Below are positions 26,392 through 35,997 of a stretch of 64,000 nt of DNA, piece after piece. Below the pieces are notes generated by a model. That model did not search any database, had not been told where the DNA came from, and saw nothing but the letters and a program-made list of their open reading frames with translations. The stretch's first letter is position 1; every line of letters starts with the position of its first letter. The stretch is taken from assembly GCA_027310305.1 (NCBI GenBank), contig DAIDBD010000050.1:1-64000 (forward strand), given 5' to 3'. The position numbers and the translations under genes are program-made. The DNA is from Herminiimonas sp. Lineage in GTDB: Bacteria; Pseudomonadota; Gammaproteobacteria; Burkholderiales; Burkholderiaceae_D.

Positions 26392-29300
26392 TCATTCCGC
26401 CAGCGCACTTTTCTGAGGCTGCAGCCATTTCACTGTTTCCGCCGCCTTTTTCCCCGCCAGAAACGCATGATCGGAATTGTAGTATTCCCATTCGCTGTAA
26501 CGGCCGGACAGCACGATGTCATGTTCCGCCAGCCACGCCTTGACGATCGCCACATTGTTCGCGCGCGCATGGTCGTATACGACATACGCATACGGCATGT
26601 CAACCTGATTAGCCGTAATCAGCTTGTCATCGTCTTTCAACAAGCCGACCTTGATCAGGTCTGCAACGCAGCGGTCGATCAGGCGCTGTCCATCGTAAGG
26701 CAAAGGCTTCCACGGCGAATAGGAAATCTCGCAGGTCAGGCCGAAACCGCCGGGCGGATTGCAGCCGGGGCTGGCGTTGCCCTGCACGAAAATGCGATGG
26801 AATATCGAATCCTCCGGATAATAAATCCAGTGCTTGTCCGTGATGTTTTCACGAGCCACGCCCAGGTTCACGCAACGGATCGAGATGTGCTTCAATCCGG
26901 CCGCCGCTTCCCGCACTTCGGCCGGGGCTTCGTCGCCGATCAGCTTGACCAGTTCCGGCAAAGGCATCGTGCTGATCAGGTTATCGTAATGAAAGCGCCT
27001 GCCATCGGCCAGCGCGACGATATGCTCGATTGGAGACAACTGCACCACATCGGCGTTGAGTTCCAGCGTGCCCTTGATATGCGGCAGAAAGCCGGTCATC
27101 AGCGCCTCGAAGCCGCCGTGCAGCGGATAGCCGAAACGCGCGTTCGGCCCCATCGGCTTGCCTGCGGGTTCCAGCGCGCCTTCGATGATTTCTTCCAGAT
27201 TCGGCAAAGGCACCCGGCCGCCGAGCCATGACGTTTCCATTTCCGTCAGCGGCACCGTCCATAACTTCCTGTTGTACGGTATCGCGAAATGCCTGGCGAT
27301 GCCGCTGCCCCATACCTTGTGGATGAATTCCTCGAAGTTGCCCGGCACCGACGCCACGGCCGTTGCCGCAGCCTGTGCGCCAAGCGATCCGGCAATGGTC
27401 GCCGACGCCGCAATTTCCATCGTGCCGTCGGCGCAGCAGTCGGTAATATCCTTTACGTCCCCCGTGCCCAGCGCACTCGGCACGGCGCAATCTGCGGCTG
27501 CCTTGTCCACACTGCCATAGCGCGCTTCGATCGCGCCGACGATGCATTCGGTGATGACCTTCGGCGGCAAACCGTACAGCGCGCCCTGAAACGGGTAGCG
27601 GGTATGCACGCCTTTGCTGTAGACCCAGGCTTCGCGATTCTGCCAGTGCAGGTTGTCGCCGAGCAGAATATCGTACAGCTTCAGCACGTACGGATCATTG
27701 GAAAACATGATGTGGCCGGCATAGTCGAAGGTGAATCCCTTGTCCTTGATCGAGCGGCACCATCCGCCCACCGTCGCATTCTTGTCGAGCAGCAGCGTGT
27801 CCGCGTCAAGATGGTAGGCGGCGCTCAATCCGGTCGGACCGGCGCCGACGATCACGCATTTCACGTTCGGCACGGCGGTCGGCTTGCGCAAGGTATTGAT
27901 GTTCGAACCGGCTTCGGCCGGCTCCTGCACCGGCTTCGTTGCAGGCTTTTGCATCTTGCGCGCCTGTTGCAGCAGTTCATGCATGTTCAACACCGTTTCA
28001 TCCCACGACGTCGATGCCACCACCTTGCGCATTTTCTCGATCTTTTGCGTTCGGAGTTCGGCCGATTCCAGCAGCGCGTCCTCGCATGCCGCAATGAATT
28101 GCTGCGCATCGGCGGCAATGTAGACGATGTCGGAATAGAAATCCGCCACATCCCTTACCGGCGTACTGACTATCGGCAACTCGGCCGCCATGTATTCCAG
28201 CGTCTTGGTCGGGCTGATGAATCGCGTCGATTCGTTGAGCGCAAACGGCAGCAGGCACACATCCCAGCCGGCCAGGAAATGCGGCAGCGCCTTGTACGGC
28301 TGCTGTCCGATGTAATGGATATTCGGCCGCCGCGGCATGGACGCCGGGTCGATCTTCACGATCGGGCCGACCAGCACGATTTGCCAGCGCGGATGCGCAT
28401 CGGCCAGTTGCGCGATCAGGTCGATGTCGAAGCGTTCGTCGATCACGCCGTAATAACCGAGCCGCGGCCCCGGAATATCCTTGTGCGCGGGATGCGAGTT
28501 GGTGCGGTCCAGCGCCTGTTCGAAATGCACGACATCCACGCTGCTCGGAAAACAATGCACGTTCGGATGCCGCTCGCGTTTGGCTTCATACAGACTGCGG
28601 CCGCCGGTAAACACGACATCGGCCACCTTCAGCACGGCGTTTTCCCGCTGCAGCAACTGCTTCGGCGCGTTCTTGAACGCGGACAGTTCATCCATGCAAT
28701 CGTAGACCACCAGGCGCGGATGCAGCTCCTGCAGCAACGGCAATGCCATCGGCGTATAGAACCACACGATATGATCATCGTAGTCGGCTGCCAGTTGACG
28801 CATCAGCTTGCGCAACTGCGGCAATTGATCGTCGTGGAAGCCGGGCATCGCCACCGACGTATGCGGCTTGCAGACGAATACGTTCGGCAGCGGCGCGGAA
28901 ATTTCCCAGCGGCTTTCCTGTTCATCGAAGATCGGCTCCTCCACGAAAACGATCGGGTATTGCTCGGCCATGCGCGACAATAAATGCTGCGGCCGCTGGA
29001 ACACGAAGTCCCAGCGCAGATGGGAAAAAACAATAATTGCAGGCATGCGATCTCCTTGCCGTTCAGGCGGCGTGTAAATGGTAGGACAAAGGTGTCCGGT
29101 CAAGCGCTGCGCCTGCCGTAGCGCAGCAGCATACGGTTCCGACAGGATGCGCTGGAATTTTTCATCCCCTTCGCTTTTCACATCCCATAAACCGCTGTAG
29201 TGCCAATGCCCGGCATCGTCCCAGTCCGGGCGATCGATCGCGGGATAGAGGCAAACTCCCAATAGTTCGACGCCATGGCCGGCGGCCATGGCGATTTCCT

Positions 29301-30237
29301 GCGCCAGTTCCTTGATCCAGACGCCGCGGCCGCTGCCGACATGGCTGGTTTCCGACAACACGATCGGACGCCGGTAGCGCCGATGCACTTCGATCAGGAG
29401 CTGATGCAGCGGGCGGCGGCGCGGATCGTCGAGATGCCAGTCCAGATCTTCGTTGGTGCCGAATTCCCATTGATTGTCGTGGTAATAGTTCACGCCGATC
29501 AGGTCGAGATAGCGCGGCGCGCCGCCCAGCTCGGGCTGTACCGCGCCGCTCAACATATCCCATGCCTCGAACTGCGAGTGCCTCGCCACGGCTGCTGCAA
29601 TATCGAGTTCAGGACGATCGGCAGGCGCGACGACATGGATCAACGGATCGCAATGCAGGATGCGCGCACGCGGATCGATTTCCCAGATCGCGTCGCAGCC
29701 GGCCAGCGTTGCGCGTATCAACTGGCGTTTCAGCGCCTGCCCGCCATCCTGCTTGAGCATGTTTGAACAGGCGAACCGGTTTTCGGCCGCGGCCCAGCAA
29801 GTAAAGGAAATTTCATTGATCAGCGAATAGACCGGCGGCTCTTCCGAAAACGGTGCAAGAAATTTTGCGACGTTGCGGCAATACGATGCGAAGCGCTCGA
29901 CGAATTCGGGCGCATACACATTCATGTCCGACGGCCAGCCGTAATGGCATAGCGTCCAGATAATCTGCAGATCCAGTTCCCTGGCTGCGCGTGCACGCGA
30001 TTCAAGCACCGAGAAATCGAATTGCCCGTTCACTTCCACCAGCCGCCATCCGACGCTTTCGCGCACAGTCCGGATGCCGAACTCGTGCAGCATTTCGTAA
30101 TCCTCGCGCGCCCGCTGCATGTGCTGCGTTGAATCGTTCATCGACAATGGCTGGCCTGCCCCGTTGATGTGGTCCGCGCCTTCATATCCGGCCAGCCAGT
30201 ATGAGCGGAACAGTTCGGTGGATGCAGGTTGTGCCAT
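26392..30237 (-). CDS. Trifunctional protein: GH1-like hydrolase - glycosyltransferase - UDP-galactopyranose-mutase-like
   Basis: 1281 residues from the ATG at 30237; earlier in-frame starts (ATG 30294, TTG 30312) are possible and none has a clear ribosome-binding site. About residues 8-400 form a GH1-like TIM barrel with acid/base VYSLINEISF and nucleophile region PIVLSETSHVGSG. About 405-770 is a GT1/GT4-like glycosyltransferase (IVFSHLRWDFVFQRPQHLLSR, ISPTKTLEYMAAELPIVSTPV). About 800-1281 is an FAD protein of the UDP-galactopyranose mutase type (KCVIVGAGPTGLSAAYHLD, VGGWCRSI, PYNRKLWTVPLTEMETSWLGG) carrying an Ala-rich insertion. No signal peptide, so cytoplasmic. Probably makes a galactofuranose-containing or related glycan. 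Confidence 0.85.
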   Translation of the reverse strand: MAQPASTELFRSYWLAGYEGADHINGAGQPLSMNDSTQHMQRAREDYEMLHEFGIRTVRESVGWRLVEVNGQFDFSVLESRARAARELDLQIIWTLCHYGWPSDMNVYAPEFVERFASYCRNVAKFLAPFSEEPPVYSLINEISFTCWAAAENRFACSNMLKQDGGQALKRQLIRATLAGCDAIWEIDPRARILHCDPLIHVVAPADRPELDIAAAVARHSQFEAWDMLSGAVQPELGGAPRYLDLIGVNYYHDNQWEFGTNEDLDWHLDDPRRRPLHQLLIEVHRRYRRPIVLSETSHVGSGRGVWIKELAQEIAMAAGHGVELLGVCLYPAIDRPDWDDAGHWHYSGLWDVKSEGDEKFQRILSEPYAAALRQAQRLTGHLCPTIYTPPERQGDRMPAIIVFSHLRWDFVFQRPQHLLSRMAEQYPIVFVEEPIFDEQESRWEISAPLPNVFVCKPHTSVAMPGFHDDQLPQLRKLMRQLAADYDDHIVWFYTPMALPLLQELHPRLVVYDCMDELSAFKNAPKQLLQRENAVLKVADVVFTGGRSLYEAKRERHPNVHCFPSSVDVVHFEQALDRTNSHPAHKDIPGPRLGYYGVIDERFDIDLIAQLADAHPRWQIVLVGPIVKIDPASMPRRPNIHYIGQQPYKALPHFLAGWDVCLLPFALNESTRFISPTKTLEYMAAELPIVSTPVRDVADFYSDIVYIAADAQQFIAACEDALLESAELRTQKIEKMRKVVASTSWDETVLNMHELLQQARKMQKPATKPVQEPAEAGSNINTLRKPTAVPNVKCVIVGAGPTGLSAAYHLDADTLLLDKNATVGGWCRSIKDKGFTFDYAGHIMFSNDPYVLKLYDILLGDNLHWQNREAWVYSKGVHTRYPFQGALYGLPPKVITECIVGAIEARYGSVDKAAADCAVPSALGTGDVKDITDCCADGTMEIAASATIAGSLGAQAAATAVASVPGNFEEFIHKVWGSGIARHFAIPYNRKLWTVPLTEMETSWLGGRVPLPNLEEIIEGALEPAGKPMGPNARFGYPLHGGFEALMTGFLPHIKGTLELNADVVQLSPIEHIVALADGRRFHYDNLISTMPLPELVKLIGDEAPAEVREAAAGLKHISIRCVNLGVARENITDKHWIYYPEDSIFHRIFVQGNASPGCNPPGGFGLTCEISYSPWKPLPYDGQRLIDRCVADLIKVGLLKDDDKLITANQVDMPYAYVVYDHARANNVAIVKAWLAEHDIVLSGRYSEWEYYNSDHAFLAGKKAAETVKWLQPQKSALAE

Positions 30238-30930
30238 ATCGTATGTTTGAAAAATTTTGCCGACTGCCGCAATTCTTGAATCGGGTAAATACATTCCGTA
30301 TTGAGCGGGCAAGAACAGGCAAGAGATATGCCGATTCGTCCTCGACCGCAGACATCAGCATGTTTTGATACAACTTTGATGAAGCCGCCGACGTAACTTT
30401 TACAGCGTGCGTAAAAGTTACATTTACTTATCGATTGCCTTGATCAGTTTCGATGAGCTTTGATGACTGCACGATTTTTAAACATGCGGTGCAGGCGCTG
30501 AACATTCTCTACGCCGCCAACTTCAACCATTCTCTCCGGATCGTTGACAATTGCATTGAAATAGCGCAAAAAGTCATGGCCTGAGCGGTTGTTTTTTCCG
30601 CTTTATCTGCTTGCTGTTTTAAAAATCCGGAACGGATTGAAAAATCATCTTTTTTGCAAACATGCGTGCAGATTTGCAATGATGTAAAAAAATAGTTACG
30701 CAATTTTTCTTCTTTCATCTCGGTACGTTTTCTGCTTAGAGTTTCTTTCAAGATCAGACAAGCCGTTATGAATGGAAACATGCGCCATGCCGGGAGCTTT
30801 CAAGAATTTTCAATACTCCATCGCCATGGGTCCAGCGCAAAATTGCCTTTCGTGGAAGCCGGTAAGAAATAATTTTTATCGTGCCAGGGCTTACGCAAAT
30901 TACTATGTCGTATTTTATTTTCAGCATAAA
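30238..30930. other. Intergenic region, no supported gene
   Basis: This AT-rich stretch is the divergent promoter region between the large fusion gene and the hybrid kinase. ORFs on the minus strand (30509-30781, 30766-31086) have poor composition and partly translate the inverted repeat next to this region. No clear sigma-70 promoter could be fixed. Confidence 0.45.
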
Positions 30931-30931
30931 G

Positions 30932-31040
30932 AACCGTTCGACCTGAGTAGCCCGCAGGGCGTATCGAAGGTTCCGCAGGCCCTTCGACAAGCTCAGGACA
31001 TGCTTCGATACGCCCTGCGGGCTACTCAGGTCGAACGGTT
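30932..31040. repeat. Perfect 38-bp inverted repeat in the kinase leader
   Basis: Left arm 30932-30969 (AACCGTTCGACCTGAGTAGC...) and right arm 31003-31040 are exact reverse complements over 38 bases, with a 33-base loop containing CCCTTCGACAAGCTCAGGAC. This is the form of a common intergenic repeat family in proteobacteria. It ends 124 bases before the hybrid kinase start, so it is probably transcribed in its leader as a very stable hairpin. Confidence 0.88.
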
Positions 31041-31164
31041 TGTCGGGTGCGGACGAGCCTGTCATTGGGCGCGAACAAATCAACATCGAACTTTGCGTAA
31101 ATCCTACGTGCTTGTTTCGTTACAACCAGTCATTCTTTTTCAGCGCAGTAATAATCAGGTAAAT

Positions 31165-33213
31165 ATGACGATGGAGCCCATTCCGGATCATGCAGCAAAG
31201 CAGCAGATGGATGAACAGCTCAACCAGAATGAGCAGTTGCGGCGTGAACAGGAAAAACAGCTGCGGTTCATCCTGGATGCGGCCCCCGTCTTCATCGCGC
31301 AGTGCGACAAGAATTATCGGCTCCGTTTTGTCAATAAAACCTATGCGGACATGTTCGGCTTCCGACCGGAAGAAATGGTCGGACGGCGGATTCCCGATAT
31401 AACCGGCGAAGAAGCATTCTCGCTGTTCCGGAAATATGTCGATGCTGCGCTGGCCGGCAAAGCGCAGGAGCATGAAACGAAGATTCCCTTTCAGGATGCC
31501 GGCGAACGCCACATGCATATGATGCATGTGCCCGAGCGGGATGAACGGGGCCAGGTGCATGGCTTGATTACCGCCATCAGCGATATCACGCGGCTGCGGA
31601 ACACCGAAGAAAAACTGCACCGCCGGGAACAGGACTTCAAGACGCTGGTCGAAAATTCTCCGGATGGCATATCGCGCATCGACCGCAACAGGCGCCATGT
31701 TTATGTCAATCCTGCAGTCGGGGCGGTCAGCGGCTTGCAGGCAGCGGACTATCTGGGGAAAACGAAAGCCGAGCTTGGACTGCCGCCGGGTCTGGTACGG
31801 GCATGGGATGCCGCGACCGATGCCGCGTTTGAAACCGGCGTTGAACAGCGATTCGATTTTGAAGTCTCCAGCAACGGCCGGACGAGCTATTTTTCAGCGT
31901 GCGTGATACCCGAGTCGGATCGCGACGGGCATATCGAATCGGTGCTGGGCATCACCTATGACGTGACCGAACGAACAAAAATGGAAAAAGAGCATGATCT
32001 TTTGCTGGCGCGCGAGCGCACGGCGCGCATACTTGCGGAAACGGCCGCTCGCGCCCGCGATGAATTTCTCGCCATCGTGTCGCACGAACTGCGGGCGCCG
32101 TTGAATGGCATTCAAAGCTGGGCCCACGTGCTTGAAAATTACGTCAAGGATTCGGTTGCCGCGCCGCTGGCGCAACGCGCCCTGACCGGCATCAAGACCG
32201 GCATTGCGCAGCAAGTGCGATTGATCGAAGATCTGCTCGATGTCACGCGCATGATGAGCGGCAAGATGAGACTGGTAAAGCAGCCGTTTACGCTGTTGCC
32301 GGTGATTCAGGCCGCCGTGGAAAGCGTGCGTACCATCGCCGCCGCCAAGCATATCGGCATTACCTGCACCTACCAGATCACGACGGAACAAATCGATGGC
32401 GATACCGACCGCATGCAGCAGATCGTCTGGAACCTGCTTTCCAACGCAGTCAAATTCACGCCGCAAGACGGCAACGTATGGCTGACCGCCGCAGTCCGGC
32501 ATTCTCAAATCCTGATCACCGTGCGCGACGACGGGGTGGGCATCTCGCCCGATTTCCTGCCGCATCTGTTCGACCGTTTCAGCCAGGAAGACACCTCCAG
32601 CACGCGCGGCCACAGCGGTCTCGGACTGGGGCTGTTTCTGGTGAAGCATCTGGTCGAGCTGCATGGCGGATCGGTCAAGGCCGAGAGCCAGGGCGAAGCA
32701 AGAGGAACGACATTTTCCGTCTGCCTGCCGTTGCGCACCGGTAGAGACAAAAACATTCCGGCGACTCAGGCGGGCGAAGCGGGCAGCAACTTCGGTGCGC
32801 TGCCTTCGCTTGCCGGATTGCATATCCTGCTGATCGACGATCAGGAAGAGGCGCGCGAATCCCTGGCATTCGTGCTTGGCGCCGCCGGCGCAAATGTTTT
32901 TTCCGCAGCATCATCCAGCGAAGCGTTCGAGCGGCTTTCCGGTACCGGGCGAGAAAAATTGCCGGACATACTGGTATGCGACATCGCGATGCCGGTCGAA
33001 GACGGTTATTCCGTGTTGCGTAAAATCCGCGCCTGGAAATCCGATGACGGCCTCGCGCCGTTGCATCGGCTGCCCGCGCTTGCGTTGACCGCATTTGCGC
33101 AGCGCGAAGATCGCATCCGCGCATTGACCGCCGGCTTTCAAATGCATATGGCCAAGCCCGTAGCGCCGGAAGAATTGATCGTGGTCATTGCGATGATGGC
33201 TTCGCGCGGATGA
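31165..33213 (+). CDS. Soluble hybrid histidine kinase (PAS-PAS-HisKA-HATPase-REC)
   Basis: 682 residues from the ATG at 31165; the track start at 30772 reads through the inverted repeat and is not credible. After a Gln/Glu-rich coiled coil come two PAS domains (about 35-150 and 155-275), a HisKA domain with phospho-acceptor His307 (IVSHELRAPLNGIQSW), a HATPase domain (NLLSNAVKFTP, DDGVGI, GLGLGLFLVKHLVELHGG) and a C-terminal receiver with Asp606 (LVCDIAMPVEDGYSVL). No membrane segment, so it senses a cytoplasmic signal. The convergent sigma-54 response regulator 37 bases away is its likely partner. Confidence 0.9.
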   Translation: MTMEPIPDHAAKQQMDEQLNQNEQLRREQEKQLRFILDAAPVFIAQCDKNYRLRFVNKTYADMFGFRPEEMVGRRIPDITGEEAFSLFRKYVDAALAGKAQEHETKIPFQDAGERHMHMMHVPERDERGQVHGLITAISDITRLRNTEEKLHRREQDFKTLVENSPDGISRIDRNRRHVYVNPAVGAVSGLQAADYLGKTKAELGLPPGLVRAWDAATDAAFETGVEQRFDFEVSSNGRTSYFSACVIPESDRDGHIESVLGITYDVTERTKMEKEHDLLLARERTARILAETAARARDEFLAIVSHELRAPLNGIQSWAHVLENYVKDSVAAPLAQRALTGIKTGIAQQVRLIEDLLDVTRMMSGKMRLVKQPFTLLPVIQAAVESVRTIAAAKHIGITCTYQITTEQIDGDTDRMQQIVWNLLSNAVKFTPQDGNVWLTAAVRHSQILITVRDDGVGISPDFLPHLFDRFSQEDTSSTRGHSGLGLGLFLVKHLVELHGGSVKAESQGEARGTTFSVCLPLRTGRDKNIPATQAGEAGSNFGALPSLAGLHILLIDDQEEARESLAFVLGAAGANVFSAASSSEAFERLSGTGREKLPDILVCDIAMPVEDGYSVLRKIRAWKSDDGLAPLHRLPALALTAFAQREDRIRALTAGFQMHMAKPVAPEELIVVIAMMASRG

Positions 33214-33250
33214 CGGCGCTCGCAGCCTGCTGCCTGGAAAAACCAGCCGG

Positions 33251-34681
33251 TCAGCCGTACAGATCGTTTTTGTGCAATACATCTTTCGGAAAAACCGAAT
33301 GCTCTTTTTCTTCATTGTAAAAATATTCGCTTTTTTGCGGCAGTTCGTCCGGACCGTATTCTTCCAGCCGGTTGTAAAGCGTCTTCAGGCTGATGCCGAG
33401 AATGTCGGCGGCCCTTTTCTTGACGCCGCCGCATAATTCGAGCGTGGCGAAAATCAGCTTGCGGTCCACATCCGCAAGCGATGTTCCCACCGGAATGGCC
33501 AGTGTAAGCCCGGTCGGCGCATGGGTCGCCATGGTGGGCGTGAGTGCCGCTGCGTCTATCGTCTGGTCTGAAAGAATAAACGCTCTCTGCATGTAATTGC
33601 GAAGTTCGCGTACATTGCCCGGCCAATGATAAGTGCCCAGGCATGCGGCGCCATCCGGCAGCAATACCTTGCTGGTCGCATGCGCGGCATTGAATTCGTC
33701 AAGAAAATGCTGCGCCAGCAACTCGATGTCCGCGCCGCGTTCGCGCAGCGGCGGAATTTTCAGAGGAAAAACGTTCAGCCGGTGATACAGATCCAGCCGC
33801 AGCTTTCCTTCCTCGATCGCATCTTCCGGTTCGCGATTGGTTGCGGCGATGATGCGTACATCGGTTTCCAGTTCCTGGTTGCTGCCGATGCGCATGAAAG
33901 AACCGGTTTCCAGCACGCGCAGCAGCTTGACCTGCAACTCGATCGGCATTTCGGTGATTTCATCGAGGAACAGGGTGCCGCCGTTCGCGCGTTCGAAATA
34001 GCCCTTATGCTGCCGGTCCGCGCCGGTGAAGCTGCCTTTTTCGTGCCCGAAGATTTCGCTTTCAATCAGTTGCGGCGAAATCGCGCCGCAATTCACGGGC
34101 AGGAACGGATGCTTTTGCCGCAAGCTGAGATCGTGGATCGTTTGCGCGGCCAGTTCCTTGCCGGTGCCGCTTTCGCCCAGCAACAGCACGGTTGCCTCGG
34201 TCGGCGCGACACGGCCGATGTGGTTATACAGCTTTTGCATTACCGGTGCGGCGCCGAGCATTTGCCCGAAATGCCCCAGCCGGCGCAGCTCGGTGCGCAA
34301 TGCGCCGATCTCCGTTTTCAAATCCGCAGTACGCGGCACCCGCGACAACAATGCTTTCAAACGGCGGAAATTGATCGGCTTCGTCAAATAATCCGTCGCG
34401 CCCAGCCGAAGCGCATCGACCGCGGTTTCAACGCTTGCATGGCCGGTTATCAGAATGATTTCAGTCGTTGCACGGGATTCAATGTCGTTGAAAAGATCCA
34501 TGCCATTGCCATCAGGCAGCTTGAGATCGATCAGCACCACATCCGGCCGCTGGCATGCGATCTGTATTTGCGCATCGCGTATATTGCCGGCCACTGCCGC
34601 AGTAAATCCCTCTGCCGCAGTAATTTCCACAAGTGCTTCTCGAGTATTTGCATCGTCATCGACGATGAGTACATGCGGCAT
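33251..34681 (-). CDS. NtrC-family sigma-54-dependent response regulator
   Basis: 476 residues from the ATG at 34681; the track start at 34705 is a TTG. Receiver domain residues 1-120 with Asp52 (VLIDLKLPDGNG) and Lys in TDYLTKPI. AAA+ domain with Walker A GESGTGKE, the sigma-54-contacting loop GSFTGA and Walker B GGTLFLDEITEM. C-terminal Fis-type helix-turn-helix KKRAADILGISLKTLYNRLEEYG. It should activate sigma-54 promoters when phosphorylated. It is convergent with the hybrid kinase. Confidence 0.92.
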   Translation of the reverse strand: MPHVLIVDDDANTREALVEITAAEGFTAAVAGNIRDAQIQIACQRPDVVLIDLKLPDGNGMDLFNDIESRATTEIILITGHASVETAVDALRLGATDYLTKPINFRRLKALLSRVPRTADLKTEIGALRTELRRLGHFGQMLGAAPVMQKLYNHIGRVAPTEATVLLLGESGTGKELAAQTIHDLSLRQKHPFLPVNCGAISPQLIESEIFGHEKGSFTGADRQHKGYFERANGGTLFLDEITEMPIELQVKLLRVLETGSFMRIGSNQELETDVRIIAATNREPEDAIEEGKLRLDLYHRLNVFPLKIPPLRERGADIELLAQHFLDEFNAAHATSKVLLPDGAACLGTYHWPGNVRELRNYMQRAFILSDQTIDAAALTPTMATHAPTGLTLAIPVGTSLADVDRKLIFATLELCGGVKKRAADILGISLKTLYNRLEEYGPDELPQKSEYFYNEEKEHSVFPKDVLHKNDLYG

Positions 34682-35012
34682 AGGAAAATATTCTATCTGC
34701 GGCAATGCGCCGCGCTACGATCTTTTTCAATGATGGCCCAGGAGCGGATTTTTCGGATTTGACTTTGCCGCGCAAAAAATGAAGCGAGCGCGCATTTCAA
34801 AATCAATAAAAACGTTCTTGAATAGCCTAATGGATGTACCAGTGTCGTCAATCTGACGACGTCCGGTTTGACACGTATCAATCGCGGATGAACATCCGAT
34901 TTTTTACAGCGGATGGGAAATGAATTTGGAAATTAATTGATCAAGCAACATGCAAGCAATGCGAAAACACGATGAAGAAGCACACCACCAGTTCCCAGCA
35001 GAAAACCATCAG
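34682..35012. other. Intergenic region, possible sRNA source
   Basis: No ORF with a credible start. On the plus strand it contains a TTGACA hexamer at 34868-34873, a 7-bp hairpin GTCGTCA/TGACGAC nearby, and ends in a strong plus-strand terminator (35013-35047). No plus-strand gene precedes that terminator. A weak sigma-54-like GG-N10-GC pattern occurs at 34755-34768. Confidence 0.4.
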
Positions 35013-35047
35013 CTCCTTTGACGCCTGCATGCGTCAAAGGAGTTTTT
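35013..35047 (+). terminator. Orphan intrinsic terminator
   Basis: A perfect 12-bp stem CTCCTTTGACGC / GCGTCAAAGGAG with loop CTGCAT, followed by TTTTTCG on the plus strand. The gene downstream on the minus strand would meet it without a T-run, so it is oriented for a plus-strand transcript starting in the preceding gene-free region. Confidence 0.8.
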
Positions 35048-35094
35048 CGTCTTGGTAACTATAGTCACTCCGTCAAGCAGATATCGAAAAATTA

Positions 35095-35322
35095 TTACTT
35101 CGACGTGCCGGATGGACTCGACGGACTGGTGCTGCCGGATGCGCCCTTGCTTCCCGAAGAACCGGACAGGCCGCTGCTTCCGGACATGCCACTGCTACCG
35201 GATGAGCCGCTGCTTCCGGTTGCACCGGTATCCGAAGCGCGACGATCACAGCCTGTAGCGAATAATGCGCTTAGTATCGCAATCGCAAGCACGCCTTTAG
35301 AAGTTTTTGAAATTGCATTCAT
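35095..35322 (-). CDS. Ser/Gly-repeat small lipoprotein
   Basis: 75 residues. Signal MNAISKTSKGVLAIAILSALFATGC ends in a lipobox Cys. The mature part is almost entirely Ser, Gly and Thr in SGSSG-type repeats. GAAAGGAAGATAAGC supplies a strong ribosome-binding site. It lies 111 bases downstream of a longer protein of the same kind, so the two are probably paralogues in one transcript. No family is recognised; such tails are usually disordered, surface-exposed linkers. Confidence 0.75.
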   Translation of the reverse strand: MNAISKTSKGVLAIAILSALFATGCDRRASDTGATGSSGSSGSSGMSGSSGLSGSSGSKGASGSTSPSSPSGTSK

Positions 35323-35433
35323 GCTTATCTTCCTTTCAATAAAATGATAAATTTATTTGATTCCCCGAATACTTCATTTTCTTAATGCAAGTCAAATTCC
35401 CGTACTGATTTTTGAAGCGCTTCACCAACTACA

Positions 35434-35997
35434 TTATTTTGATGTTCCCGAAGTGGTGGTACCCGTCGAGCTGGGACTTGGCGTAGAACCTGACGTGCCG
35501 GAACTGGACGTACCGGATCCCGACGTTGCGCCGCCCGCCCCTGAACTTGAAGTACCGGCGCCGCTTGAACTGGAACCTGGCGTCGAACCGCTCGTACCGG
35601 AGGTGCCGGAACCCGATGTACCCGGGGTGGTGGAACCAGGCGTTGAACCGGGGGTATCCGCACCAGGCGTGCTTGGCGTAGCGCCGGTTGTACCCGAGCT
35701 CGACGTCGCAGCCGCGCCCGATGCCCCGGAACCGGCCGTATCCGTTCCTGTCGTACCGGAACTCGATGCTCCCGAACCGGTTGTGCCGGAACTCGGCGTA
35801 CTCGGGCTCGGCGTACTCGGCGTTGCCGCACTGGGAACCGATGTCGAGGAACCTGTCGTGCCTGAAGTAGATGTGCCGGCTCCGCTTGTCGACGAGCCGG
35901 CGCCGCTCTCGTCAGCCGAACGGTTGCAACCTGCGAACATGATGCTTAACAACCCTGCAGCGAGAACCACCTTGGTAGCCTTTACCATTGGTTTCAT
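35434..35997 (-). CDS. Ser/Gly/Thr/Pro-rich repeat lipoprotein
   Basis: 187 residues from the ATG at 35997, which has AAAGGAATAAT upstream; the track start (36012) is a GTG. Signal MKPMVKATKVVLAAGLLSIMFAGC with lipobox Cys, then about 160 residues made of TSGSGT, SGTSG, TPSTP and SSSG units with no charged residues except a few Asp. It looks like a disordered surface stalk. It sits between two sigma-54 activators and has a GG-N10-GC sequence about 100 bases upstream. Confidence 0.75.
   Translation of the reverse strand: MKPMVKATKVVLAAGLLSIMFAGCNRSADESGAGSSTSGAGTSTSGTTGSSTSVPSAATPSTPSPSTPSSGTTGSGASSSGTTGTDTAGSGASGAAATSSSGTTGATPSTPGADTPGSTPGSTTPGTSGSGTSGTSGSTPGSSSSGAGTSSSGAGGATSGSGTSSSGTSGSTPSPSSTGTTTSGTSK

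Noticed and set aside
30766-31086. Minus-strand ORF and the long N-terminal extension of the kinase ORF
   Set aside because: Both read through the 38-bp inverted repeat; the credible kinase start is the ATG at 31165.
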